DNA of 31,216 nt from Chromera velia (taxonomy: Eukaryota; Sar; Chromeraceae). Positions 20,893 to 30,900 of this stretch are shown one piece after another. The notes beneath the pieces are model-generated. The model worked only from the letters and a program-made list of their open reading frames with translations, did no database searches and had not been told where the DNA came from. Position 1 is the first letter of the stretch. Each line of letters begins with the position of its first letter. The translations under genes and the position numbers were made by a program. Where the stretch lies: assembly GCA_018398765.1 (NCBI GenBank), contig JAHBMJ010000936.1:2501-33716 (forward strand), in the 5' to 3' direction.

Positions 20893-21252
20893 AAATCCCT
20901 CCATCCATCCGGGTACGGAGAAGGTTGGAGGGAACGCACCAACAAAAGATCTGAAAAGTGGGGGAGAAGAAGCGACGAGACAGAAGATACACCAAACAAA
21001 TGACGTGAAGCGGCGGAAGGAAAGAGGCATCTACTGAACCCCCCCTTGCAAAAAACATGCAAACAGACACTGCAATCAATCAGTCGGAGCTTTCTTTAGG
21101 GTCTTTCCCTCCCTTTTCTTACCATGGTTTTTCCACTGCTTCTTTGTTTCGATACAAAACAGTCAAGCGGCCTCACTCATCTGTCTATTCATTCTCTCAC
21201 TCACTCATGCACTTGCTCATTTTTCACTCACACTCTCATTCAATCACAGGGT

Positions 21253-21397
21253 ACGGGAAAGAAAAGAAAAGAATCAAAGTGCACATGCCGGCGTTTTCTT
21301 TCATACAGAATTCTCTTTCATACAGAGCGCAATGAATTCTGTATGAAAGAAAATGCATGACGGGAAAGAAAAGAAAAGAATCAAAGTGCACATGCCG
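21253..21397. repeat. 38-bp direct repeats enclosing a 20-bp inverted repeat
   Basis: Bases 21253-21290 and 21360-21397 are identical direct repeats. Between them, 21294-21313 and 21334-21353 are perfect inverted copies (TTTTCTTTCATACAGAATTC and its complement) around a 20-base spacer. The spacer itself repeats TCTTTCATACAG. It lies about 75 bases downstream of the stop codon of the AP2-like gene. Confidence 0.9.
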
Positions 21398-21469
21398 ATG
21401 TCCTGCGGAATCGATCGAACATCCCTTCCTCATTCCTCCAAGAAGGTCTAACATTTTTTCTCAGTCTTT

Positions 21470-24400
21470 TCATCCCGTTCTCTCTCCCCCTTTCTTTTCA
21501 AAACCACCGAGAAGGGAGGTACGGCTGCTGCAGCAGGAGACTGGCAGGCACACCCCCGCAAGGAGCCGAGAAGAAGTCTCTGCCATTCGCTGAACGACCC
21601 GACGGATCGCGTCCTCTCTGTTGCATGAGTCCAGCGTCACCTCCCTCCAGATCCAACGGGCGCCTTCAGACGGAGACGGAGACAGACTCTCAGATACAGC
21701 CTGAGGCGGCGGCAGGGCGGGGAGAGATTCGGCACTTTCTGTGAAACGAGAAAGCTCCCCCCGGAAGATGAGGCGCCCCCTGGCCCTCCACACATGCCGA
21801 TGCCGCCGTGCCCCTTCAGAGGAGGCGGACACTCCTCCTCCCTTCAGCTCGAACCCCCCCTGTTCTCCCCCCCCCAAAATCGGGCCTTTTTGAACTGTAC
21901 ATACGACTCCTAGATCGAGCGCTTCAGAGTTCGTCAACAAAATGGGGAGGAATTCCAGCTCCCTCACTTCACTCACACGGGAGGGGGAAAGTCTCCGACC
22001 CTCTCTGCCTATCCACACCGCACGGGACCAGAGAGATGTTTTCGAAGTCCGCTTGCTGCTGTGTGCTTCGGCAGGTTGCATGGGGGAGGCGTCGGGGGGC
22101 GGGACCACGAGACCAATCAGCTCTTCATCGCACATCAGCCCCCCCCTGCCTGCCCAGCGCAGCACACGCGCGACTGCAGACTTGTTCCACTCCCAGGTAC
22201 GGGGGCAGACCGCGTCTCTGTCTCTCAATGCTGCTGCTTCCTCTGCGTCTCTGTCAGCTGCCTCTTCAATCCTTCGCGTTTGTCTTTGCTCACGAGAAGG
22301 GTCAGGGCAAGAGGAGCGGATCTCGGAATCGTGCAGTGGGGAGGAAAGGGGTTCGGCGTTTCTGCTGTGAGTGTCAATTGATTCCGTTCTCACGTTGCCT
22401 TTTGAGTCCCGCATCTGGAGGTACTCACTCTGCTGAGTCTTCGGGAACATCAAGTCTGGGGCATTATGTTTGTGTGACTCTTTGTGGCAGGGTGGGAGGT
22501 TCTGGCATGGCGGTGTCACCCTCCGACTTTGGGGCGGAATTCCAGGGGGGGCGGTCTGAGGAGGGAGGGACGCTGAGGAGGCAACCGACCTCCCCGCCCC
22601 TTCTCTCTCAGCGGAAACCGGTACAGAAGACGTGTGGGTCCGGAGGAATGAAGAGAAATCGGCAGACGACGACCCATCATCATCTCCTTCTGCTGCTGGA
22701 GTCGTTTGCTCCGTGCCTGTACAGTCGATTGCAGAGTCGATTGGCGGAGGCTTTCTGCACCGCCGAGTTGCGGTGGCGGGTGGAACCGGAAAAGAGCCGA
22801 AGGTTGGCTCTTTCTGCTTGATTGCGTCGTCTTCTTCCGCCTGAGGGGGGGGTGTAGGGTGCATCATCATTTTGAGAATGCTTGTGTCCGACCTGAGAGC
22901 CCCTTGGTTGTCTGTGTGGGGATTTGGGGTGGGGACAGGAGACTTGACGCACCTGCGCATGACCGTTCTTGTCTGCTGCAGCTGGCGACATGAGGGGGAT
23001 GGAAAAGGGAAAGAATCGATGGGTGACTTTTTGTTGGAATTGGCGGCACTGTTTGTGCACCCTTTCGAGCTGCTGCCCTTCTCCTCTTCTGCATCCTCGG
23101 TCAGGGGAGGGAGAACGAAGGCGGGGGCGGGGGGAAGGATCGGAGGGGGACTGGAGGATTCGGAGAATAACGGGGGGTTTTGCAAGACCAGCGTGGGGCG
23201 ACAGGAAGAAGGTGGAGGGAGTGAGGGTGCCTCGTTTGTGGCGCTGCTTACGGAAGGCTCGTTCTCCCTGTCTTTGAGGGTGACGGTTGAGTCAGGGGGC
23301 CACATGGGAAGAGGACGCATCAGAGACAGGGCATTCGAGTCTGCTGAAGACTCCGGGGACTCTTTGTTTGCGTGCGTCTGGTTGGGGGTGCTTGACTGCA
23401 CTTTCAATCCTTCGCTGTTCAGAGGTCGTGTGCATGTGCCAGTCCCCCCGAGGCATCTCTGAGATGGTGCTGGTGCACGAACCTCGAGAGAAGACGGCAG
23501 GGGGGCACCAGAAGGAGAAGAGGAAAGAAGCCTGACGGAGGCTGTGGGGGAGAATGAGGGAACAGGAGACGACCAGAGGGCTTTGAGGACTTCAGGGAGA
23601 CGAGAAATGGATCGGGATATGTCAGTGCAATGGGCCCACGGACTCTCTGTGGTGACAACTTGGCCCTTCTTTTTCTCTCTCATCTCTTCTGATTCCTCAT
23701 GCTGCTGCTGCTGCTGCTTTTTTTTCCAGATCTGGTCGATCATGCTGCAAGAGGCTATGAAGGCCGTCTGAGCGTCCAGTGAGGCGTCGGCTACTCCTTC
23801 CGTCCCTGCTGAGGCAATCGCGTTGCATGGGGACTGCGAGACGCCTTTGCTTAGAGCGCCTTCTGTGTGGATCCCGCTAGCAGCTACAGAATCCGAATCC
23901 TCAGGGTGGTGCAGCCATAACCTACCAACGGAATCAGACACAGAGGTAGCGGTGTGGAGATCTGAGATCGGCAGAAGCGCATGGCGGTTGACGGTGCGGT
24001 GTGCTGGTGTCTTTTCTTCTTTCTCTTTGTGTTTTTGCTGCGGAGGCGGCACGAGAGGGGGGGCGTCACTGAGGGACGCCACGATTTTGGTCACTTCGAC
24101 GCAGGGAGACGCGGAAAGCTCAAAAGCGGTAAGAGGCAGAGACCCGTGATCAGCGGTCTCGTTCTCTTTTCCGCATTCTTCCTCCTGTACCTCTCTATCT
24201 TTAGCAGCTGCCTCCTCTCCAACAGTCGACACCTTCGGGTGGTGAAGGGCGGCAACAACAGGGGGAGGCAGAAGATCATTAAGACAGGCTGAGTCTTCAA
24301 CTGCTGCCATCAGACTGGAATCGCCCCGCTCCCATAGCGCTTTCTCTTTCACGGCCCAAACACGGGCTTCCTTCTCCTCCATTTCCGTTCCCCTGTCCTC

Positions 24401-26378
24401 CTTGTCGCACGACGCCCCCCTGTCCGTCTGTGCAATCCCCCCGGCAACAGGTCGGGAGTCACCGGGCTGCTTTTTCTTCCCTTTCTTCTTCTTTTTTTTC
24501 TTTCGCTCCCCCCCCATAGCTCTTCCAACGGCACAGTCCAACAGATCGACTGCTGAGTCAGCCATTGCTGCCGCAGGAGACATGACTGCTCCGGAGGCTG
24601 CTGCTGCTGCAGGATGCGGGGCCGTTGCAGTCCCCCCCTGACCCCCACCCCGGGGATACTGCAGCAGGAAATTTCCCCCTTTCTGCCCCTGTGCCTGTGC
24701 GTGCTTTGCCTGAGCCCCCTCCACAGGAGCCAGGAGCCGCAGAACTCTGTCTGCACGGGACGGAAGAGACTTGGGAGACACCAAACCGAATTCCGCCATC
24801 ACAGCGCGGGCCCTCTCAAGACCCCGGCACACACCAAGCGTGCCGGGGCCCTCAGGGTAAAAGCGCCGCGTGATTTCTGCTGTCGCACCCACGGGGACCC
24901 GGACAGTCCACTCTCGTGTTGCTGGCTGAAAGGAGAGGGTGGTCTCTGGCCAGCAGGAGTGCCACTCATCGAGGGCGTGGGAGACAAACCTCCCCGTCTC
25001 TTCCTGCAGGTACAGCCAGAGACGGCACTGCTGCAGACACTGGGACATTTGGGCGTCGTCTGCAGGATAGAAGACCCGACGTCTCGAGTCATGACCGTCA
25101 CTGAACACAGACGCGACGGCCGTGAAGCAGAGACGTTTTCGATGCCATCCTACCTCACCCCCCGCAATGATTGCCTTCCTCGGCTGAAGCTCGGTCGCTA
25201 TCTCTGCAATTCGTTTCTCCTCCTCTTTCTCTGCCATGAGCATGCGGCAGAAGGGGTTGGAGGCAGGACGCTTGTCACCCCTGACAAACGTCACACACTG
25301 CGCAAATGCAACTGCATCCTCCAGAGCTTTCACTGCCTCCTCCCCTCCCTCGAGGCCCTTCCCGAACTCCCTGTACCTATGGAAACCGTCGTCTCTGTCT
25401 CTGTACACCGTACAGTTTCCTGGCGAAAACACCCCCTCCCCCTCCCTCATCTCATACTCAGCGGACATTTCCTGCATGTGTCCCGCAGCAGAAGCAACAA
25501 CAGGAGACGGAGACGGAGAAGGGAGACGGATCAGCAGATCCCAGAGGTCTGCAGGCTTTCCTAGACACACGAACCAACAACCTCTCAGGGGACACCAATT
25601 CACAGGGAGGGGGCTTGTTCCACCGTCAAGAGATCGTGACAGGTGGCCCGGTAAGCTTTCCGTCTTCACGGGAAGGCTGTAGGTCTTCTGCTGCAAACCT
25701 GCTGCTGTTGCTGCTGTTTTGGTGGTATCGATGTCCATTGAGGGCATGCCGTGGCCCCTCGAGAGTGAGGATCGGGTTGCAGGAAGTCTGAAGGGCAGAG
25801 AGCGCCCTCCCTCTCCTTCCTCCATCAGCAGATCACCACACAATTTGTTGGCAGGAGAGAATGGGTCGTTCTCTTCTGCATCTTCCTCTTCCTCCTCAAG
25901 CCCTCTCTCACCACCGTCATGACACAGCGGCTGCTGAAGGCGGGAAGAGGAAGTAGAGGAAGAAAAGACAGAAGGCGGACGGAGAGACTCACCTGGGGTG
26001 GTCAGCAATTCGGTTTGGGCTGCTGAGACACAGGCGGAGGCGGCACCGCCGTCTCCTGCTGCTGGTGGTGGAGGCATAGGACTCGAAGTTTGTGATGCCA
26101 GCAGAAAGGGGGGGACAAGTGTTTTCGTTTGTTCATCTGCTGACCCATTCACCCCTTCGAGACACCCCCCCTGTTCCTGAGGCGAAAAGTCAACGACAGT
26201 GTCTGCATCTGCCTTATTTTTCTCCCTCCTTCCTTCAACCAGTTCCGCTGCAAAGCACCAGAGACACACAGCGAGCTACTTGCTTTTGTGTTCACCCACT
26301 TATCAATACAAGCGAAGAACATTGAAAAGAGCACCAAGCGAAGAGGATTGAATGGAGCTTCCAGGGCGTCGTGGTCAT
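21470..26378 (-). CDS. Large low-complexity protein with three AP2-like segments (putative ApiAP2-type regulator)
   Basis: Exon 2 (26247-21470) is one uninterrupted frame of about 1,592 codons preceded by a clear CTTTGCAG acceptor. A phase-compatible first exon 26378-26300 with a GTGGGT donor gives 1,618 residues; this start is tentative. Near residues 243-515 are three segments with the AP2 layout of an N-terminal Trp strand followed by an Arg/Phe strand and an Ala-rich helix. They are NWCPLRGCWFV...RYREFGKG...LEDAVAFA, GWHRKRLCFTA...RRRVFYPADDAQ, and REWTVRVPV...RRFYPEG...GLERARAV. AP2 domains in alveolates bind DNA. These are divergent, so the call is inference. A lysine run near residues 608-619 could be a nuclear signal, and a glutamine run follows later. 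Most of the middle is Ser/Pro-rich. The last about 245 residues regain globular composition (WEWNKSAVARVLRWAG; REDAIRRVVQRM). Confidence 0.6.
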
Positions 26379-26692
26379 TTGGTGCGCTCACGCTCGTGGT
26401 GATTTCTTGAAGAGCAAATCTTATCGATTGATCCTCTTGCTGAAATGGAAGTAATCAGCTGTGTCTAAGGGCACTCGACGTATTTCGCTTAATCAACTAT
26501 GTGCTGGCCTTGACAGGTACACGCGACAGCAAATTGGACATTATCAATGAGAAAGAGCCGGAAAGAGTGAGTGGAAAATGGTCCCACAAACGAACGTAGA
26601 CTTGGAACCGATCGACCATAAGCCAGTCAATAAGAGACGGAAGACAGCTGGCCGCTTCCAGCGTTTCCTTTTCGTTTTGTCTTTTCCTTTCG

Positions 26693-27307
26693 GTGCAGCC
26701 CAGAAGAGGGACGGTCTCGCTAAGAAGAAAAGGGGAGCTCGCAGAACTTCCAGACTGGCACACCTTTTTCAAACGTGCTGTTGTCAGGTCTGTCCTCCTT
26801 CCCGCCCTGAGGTCCCGCACCATGGACAAAGAAAGCAAAAGAATTCATGGCCTGCAAACGACAAAAACGGCAAATGCGTTCAGCTTCGACACAAGGAAGC
26901 CAGATGGCGAGTTCAGCAAGAAACAGAGAGGAAGGAGTGTGTTCTCTCTTGGTTATTGCCAGGCAAAAAGTCAAAAGGTGTTCGGATGCCTGGAGGACCA
27001 CTCATGCAACATGAGAGGCTCACCTGCACGGCAAATCGATGTTCAACGCCTTGATCACTTCCGAAAATCAGACAGTATACCCCCCCACAACCGAAACGTG
27101 CCAAACAACAATCAATCACGTGTTCGACGGACAATCAAAACAAGAATATATACGCAAAGTTCATGGACACTTCAAGACTCGCCGTCTCTTTCCACTCGCG
27201 CCCTATGGAAAGCCTGTACACATCTTCGGGCAATGGCAGGCATCCTCCCACTAAACTTGATCATTCAGCTGAGCTGGGTTGTTGGAGAACAAGATGATCA
27301 CGACTAG
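26693..27307 (+). CDS. Hypothetical open frame, doubtful
   Basis: 204 codons starting at a GTG and ending at TAG, following a polypyrimidine run and CAG at about 26698. The frame contains ELAELPDWHTFFKRAVV and RSVLLPALRSRTMDKESKR, which look protein-like. The second half (NRNVPNNNQSRVRR onward) does not. Overlapping frames on both strands are open too, so this may be chance. No domain recognised. Confidence 0.2.
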   Translation: MQPRRGTVSLRRKGELAELPDWHTFFKRAVVRSVLLPALRSRTMDKESKRIHGLQTTKTANAFSFDTRKPDGEFSKKQRGRSVFSLGYCQAKSQKVFGCLEDHSCNMRGSPARQIDVQRLDHFRKSDSIPPHNRNVPNNNQSRVRRTIKTRIYTQSSWTLQDSPSLSTRALWKACTHLRAMAGILPLNLIIQLSWVVGEQDDHD

Positions 27308-27530
27308 CGACTAGCTAACAGTTCGCTTTCTCATCCTTAAGATGATCCCTTTCTCACTTCGCGACATCTTCCATGCAGAAACCCACCTTCAAAGCGACGC
27401 GTGCAGGTCCCGGAAATTTTGTCTCGAAACGCGATTTTTTCAAGCATGCTGACGCACGCAGTGCAATGGAGCCAGCATGAGCCAGCCCATGCACACCAAA
27501 ATCGGCTTAATTCAATTTTTTTTGACTTTG

Positions 27531-27547
27531 TATGCATGCATGCATGC
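27531..27547. promoter_or_regulatory. TGCATGCA-type array upstream of the helicase gene
   Basis: About four overlapping GCAT units form two or more TGCATGCA octamers roughly 400 bases upstream of the helicase ATG. TGCATGC-type words are known promoter motifs and AP2-factor targets in apicomplexans. Here the same word also occurs as a simple repeat in an intron (29188-29211), so its regulatory role is only a possibility. Confidence 0.3.
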
Positions 27548-27944
27548 TCATGCAGTCACAGCCTCAGTGCATAGATGTGCATAGTGATGCATAGTGTTCT
27601 GGATTGGGCCATATTGGACCGACCTCGGTGCTTTAGATTTCGAGAATTAAGGGTTCTACTTGCAAATACCAAACTTCCCCCAGGATCACTTAAAGCTGCA
27701 GACGAATGTGTCGTGTTCTGTGTCTGTGCTAAGGTTCTAACAGCGGAGAAGAGGCGTCTCCATTTTATCTCCTGCGCGTCGTCTTGGTCTCTGTCCTAAT
27801 CGGTCGACAATTTTTCACTGAAGAGATTGAGTTTGACGCTCCCTTAATTTTTTTGGAACGTGCGCAGATTTCCCTTCAGACTCTTTCGGAGAGGTGTGTT
27901 CTCTCTTCACTTCTACCTATTTCAAGGACAGCGGAGACAGCACG

Positions 27945-30900
27945 ATGAGGGCGTGGGAACACGACGCAGTTGAACTCCGGAATACGAATGCTTGGGGAGG
28001 GGCTTCTTATGAGAGCGGTAAGAACTCTGGGAACTCTTTCAATTGTTCACCTCGGTCTGAAGCAGCTGGGCACAACTGTCCTTTTGGTGTGTGTGCCTGG
28101 CTTTTGCAGGAATGAGAGGGCAGCAAGGAGCGTTCCGGGACGACCAGTGCTTCGAAAACCTGCGTGCTCCTGACTGGTCTCGTGAAGTGCTGGAGAAAGT
28201 GAACAAGAACTTCTACAAAGAGGTACGTACCCATGGGGCGTCTGAATGGATGAATGAGATTTTGTTTCTTCGCGGGGATGAACGCTCTCTATCCATCAGT
28301 GTGACCTTCAGTCGAGAGCAAATCAAACTGTACAGGGCTCCAGCTTTCAGTGCTGCAGTTTGAGTATCTTGCCACACAAAGGGACGCACGCGCATGAATG
28401 CATTGGGTATCAATGAATACCGCGTTCTTTCATTCGCGAGCCCGTCTGAAAACGGGCAGTTTTCAATCCCACGAACATTGATGATTCGTAGCATCTTTAA
28501 TTTTTGCTCTTGCTGTTACTGTTATATGACGTCACCCTTCCCTCCGCCCCCCCTGTGTGATTCTGACCACAGCACGAGGAGGTCTCTGGCATGACCCGTT
28601 CAGTCGCCGAAGAGATCAGACGTGCGAACAAGATCACCATCGTCAAGGGAAGAGACGTGCCCAATCCGATCCCAGAGTTCAGATTGGTCGGTCGGTCGGT
28701 CGGTCGGTCGGTCGGTCGAGTTGCCTTCAGCTCTGGTGTGGTCCCACTTGCGTTTCTCTCTTCGTATCCGATACGATTGTTTTTGCGTCCGATACGAAAA
28801 AGAAAAAAATGACGAAAAGAAGCCGTGTGGTCGCAGTGTCAGTCAGTCAGTCAGTCAGTCAGTCAGCGAGTCAGTCAGTCAGTCAGTCAGTCAGTCAGTC
28901 AGTCAGTCAGTCAGCGAGTGAGTCAGTCAGTCAGTCAGTCAGTCAGCGAGTGAGTGAGTGAGTGAGTCAGTCAGTCAGTCAGTCAGCGAGTGAGTGAGTC
29001 AGTCAGTCAGTCAGTCAGTCAGCGAGTGAGTGAGTCAAGGAGCGGCAGCGGAGCGAAAGGCCCGATTCCCGTTTTCCCGTTTCACCGCCACCAACTGTTT
29101 TCTCTCCATTCCCCTGCTCTTCCCCCGCCTCCCCGCCGTTCAGTCCCTGGACGTTGTTTCTCCCTCCCCCCCCTCTCCTCTCCGCATCGATGCATGCATG
29201 CATGCATGCAGGTGAACTTCCCTGAGTACCTCAACGCCCGCATTCGAGCAGCAGGCTTCGTGAGACCTTCTCCCATTCAGATGCAGGTCGGTCGGTCGGT
29301 CGGTCGGTTTGTGTCCCTTCTGCTGATTTCAATGTCTGTCGCTTTGTTCGTTCGTTGAACAATCTATCTCACAGGAGGAAAGAAAACGAGACCTGCAAGC
29401 GGGCAGACAAGATTGAGAGAAAAGGGTCTTGTGCGTTTGTTCTCAAGAAAGACACACGGGGGAGGACAAGGGGAGGACCGAGGCACACACACACACAGAG
29501 AGAGAGAGTGTCGGCGGGCAGGCAGGCAGGACGCGGGAGGGGAGGGGAGGGCCAACACATGACGTCAGACTGCATGAAGTCATCTCCTGCTGAGCTCTCT
29601 CGCACGTTGCCCCCACATGAGACGAGGAGAGGAGAGGGGAGGGGAGGGGAGTCACATTGCGCTTACGGAAGGAAGACGGCGGGAGGGAATTTCAACACCG
29701 ATTCCTTTTTGCAAGGAGGGGAGAAGGGGCTCACATATATATTCATATCGATATACATGCATACGCCCTACATACATACCCAGGAAGACCCATCCATGGG
29801 TGCACACATGCAGAGAGTGGTAGACGGGAGGAGCAGATCCATCTTTCTTCAAGCGGATTCTTCTTGTATGGGGTTTTGGCTCAGAGTGCGAGGGGATGTG
29901 TTTTTGTATGGGCGAATGAGAAATCGGGGTTGCTTGCAACATTCTTTCTGCGAGAATGTTCTCATGTCATGGGGAAAAAAATGCGCATGAGGGAATGAGT
30001 GGAACAGGGTCTGGTCCCTCCCGCTGACGACATGAAGGAGTCTTTTCTCCAGCTGCCCTTCCCTTTTCCGATTTTTTTTTTGCCTGCCTGGTTTCTCTGT
30101 GCAATCTTTCGTGCATGAGTGTTTTCTCAGTCATCTGTGCCAGACAGCAAGCGACTGACTGACTGACCGCTCAAGTGAGTGTCTGTCTGCAGGGCTGGCC
30201 CGTCGCTTTGCGGGGCCACGACCTGATCGGGATTGCAGAGACGGGAAGTGGAAAGACGTGCGCTTTTCTTCTCCCCGGTTTCGTGCACATCCGATCCCAG
30301 CCGAACCTGAAGCCTGGAGACGGCCCCGTGATGCTGGTGATGGCCCCGACAAGAGAACTCGCACAGCAGATCCAGGAAGAGTCAAAGAAATTCGGGGATC
30401 TATGCGGGGTCAGTGGGTGGTGGGCGCATGAGAGCGACGTGTACTTTTTTCTTTCTGTCTGTCACTTCTCCGCTCCATTCTTCAGTCCTCTCTTTATGCC
30501 TCTTCCTCGCTTCCTCTTCTTCTTCGCTTGGTTGCTTGTTTTCTTTCTTTCTTTTTTTCGTTTCCTTCCTCTGCCGTCGTCCACCTTCAGTCTTGGTCTC
30601 TCCCCTCCTCTGTTGGTGTGTGTGAGACTGCCGAAGTTACTTTCCTTCCTTGCTTGCTTGTGCAGATCCGAACAGCCGCAGTCTACGGAGGTGCTCCCCG
30701 GGGACCGCAGGTGAGTGAGCTCCGCAGGGGGGCGCACGTGGCGGTCGCTACTCCCGGGAGACTCCTCGACTTCCTCCAGAGTGGAACGACAAACCTCAAG
30801 AGGGTGGGTCCGTTGGTGGGTGTGCGGGTGTGTGAATGGGTGGGTGCATGGGGGTTTCGGCGGGCACTTGCGTGCATTGCCGTTTTGTTTCTCTGGTGTC

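Larger units (their letters stand above)
15902..21469. other. Simple-sequence-rich gene-poor region
   Basis: Dominated by GAAA, GGAA and GAAC tetranucleotide tracts, purine on the plus strand. It also holds CA/GA runs, GGCA arrays and scattered GTCA words. Many long open frames here are low-complexity artefacts (Lys/Glu/Arg runs or Ser/Phe/Leu runs on the other strand). The best coding evidence is the spliced exon candidate at 19803-19947. Weaker open segments at 16000-16130 and 18535-18698 have no domain and no paired splice signals. The right end (21250-21400) holds a nested repeat structure. Confidence 0.5.
26379..27944. other. Spacer between the divergent AP2-like and helicase genes
   Basis: Presumed 5' regions of both neighbours. 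All three plus frames are open for unusual lengths between 26578 and 27307. The longest, 26693-27307, follows a GGTGCAG acceptor-like site but has no recognisable domain. A TGCATGCATGCATGC array lies near 27532-27546. The segment from about 27810 to 27944 is probably the helicase 5' untranslated region. Confidence 0.4.

Noticed and set aside
20722-21003. Lys/Glu/Arg-rich open frames such as 20722-21003 and 16947-17585
   Set aside because: Products of GAAA/GGAA tracts with no spliced context. Similar Ser/Phe/Leu frames occur on the other strand.
21808-22821. 337-codon plus-strand open frame opposite the AP2-like gene
   Set aside because: It lies wholly antisense to a far longer frame, has skewed Ser/Arg/Leu composition and no domain. 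GC-rich coding DNA commonly leaves the opposite strand open.
24614-25564. 316-codon plus-strand open frame
   Set aside because: Antisense shadow of the AP2-like exon. No domain and no independent splice or start signals.
25926-25990. Short intron-like segment (GTGAGT...CTTCAG) in the AP2-like exon
   Set aside because: Removal would shift the frame into a nearby stop, while the unspliced frame stays open.
28557-28961. Open frame with repeated SVSQ
   Set aside because: Translation of the GTCA array in helicase intron 3.
28838-29037. CRISPR-like regular array
   Set aside because: Units are 4-base microsatellites with no unique spacers, inside a eukaryotic intron.
30706-30717. GTGAGT after CCGCAG as a donor in the helicase
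   Set aside because: The frame continues as [17 protein letters not shown], including motif Ib, so the site is coding.
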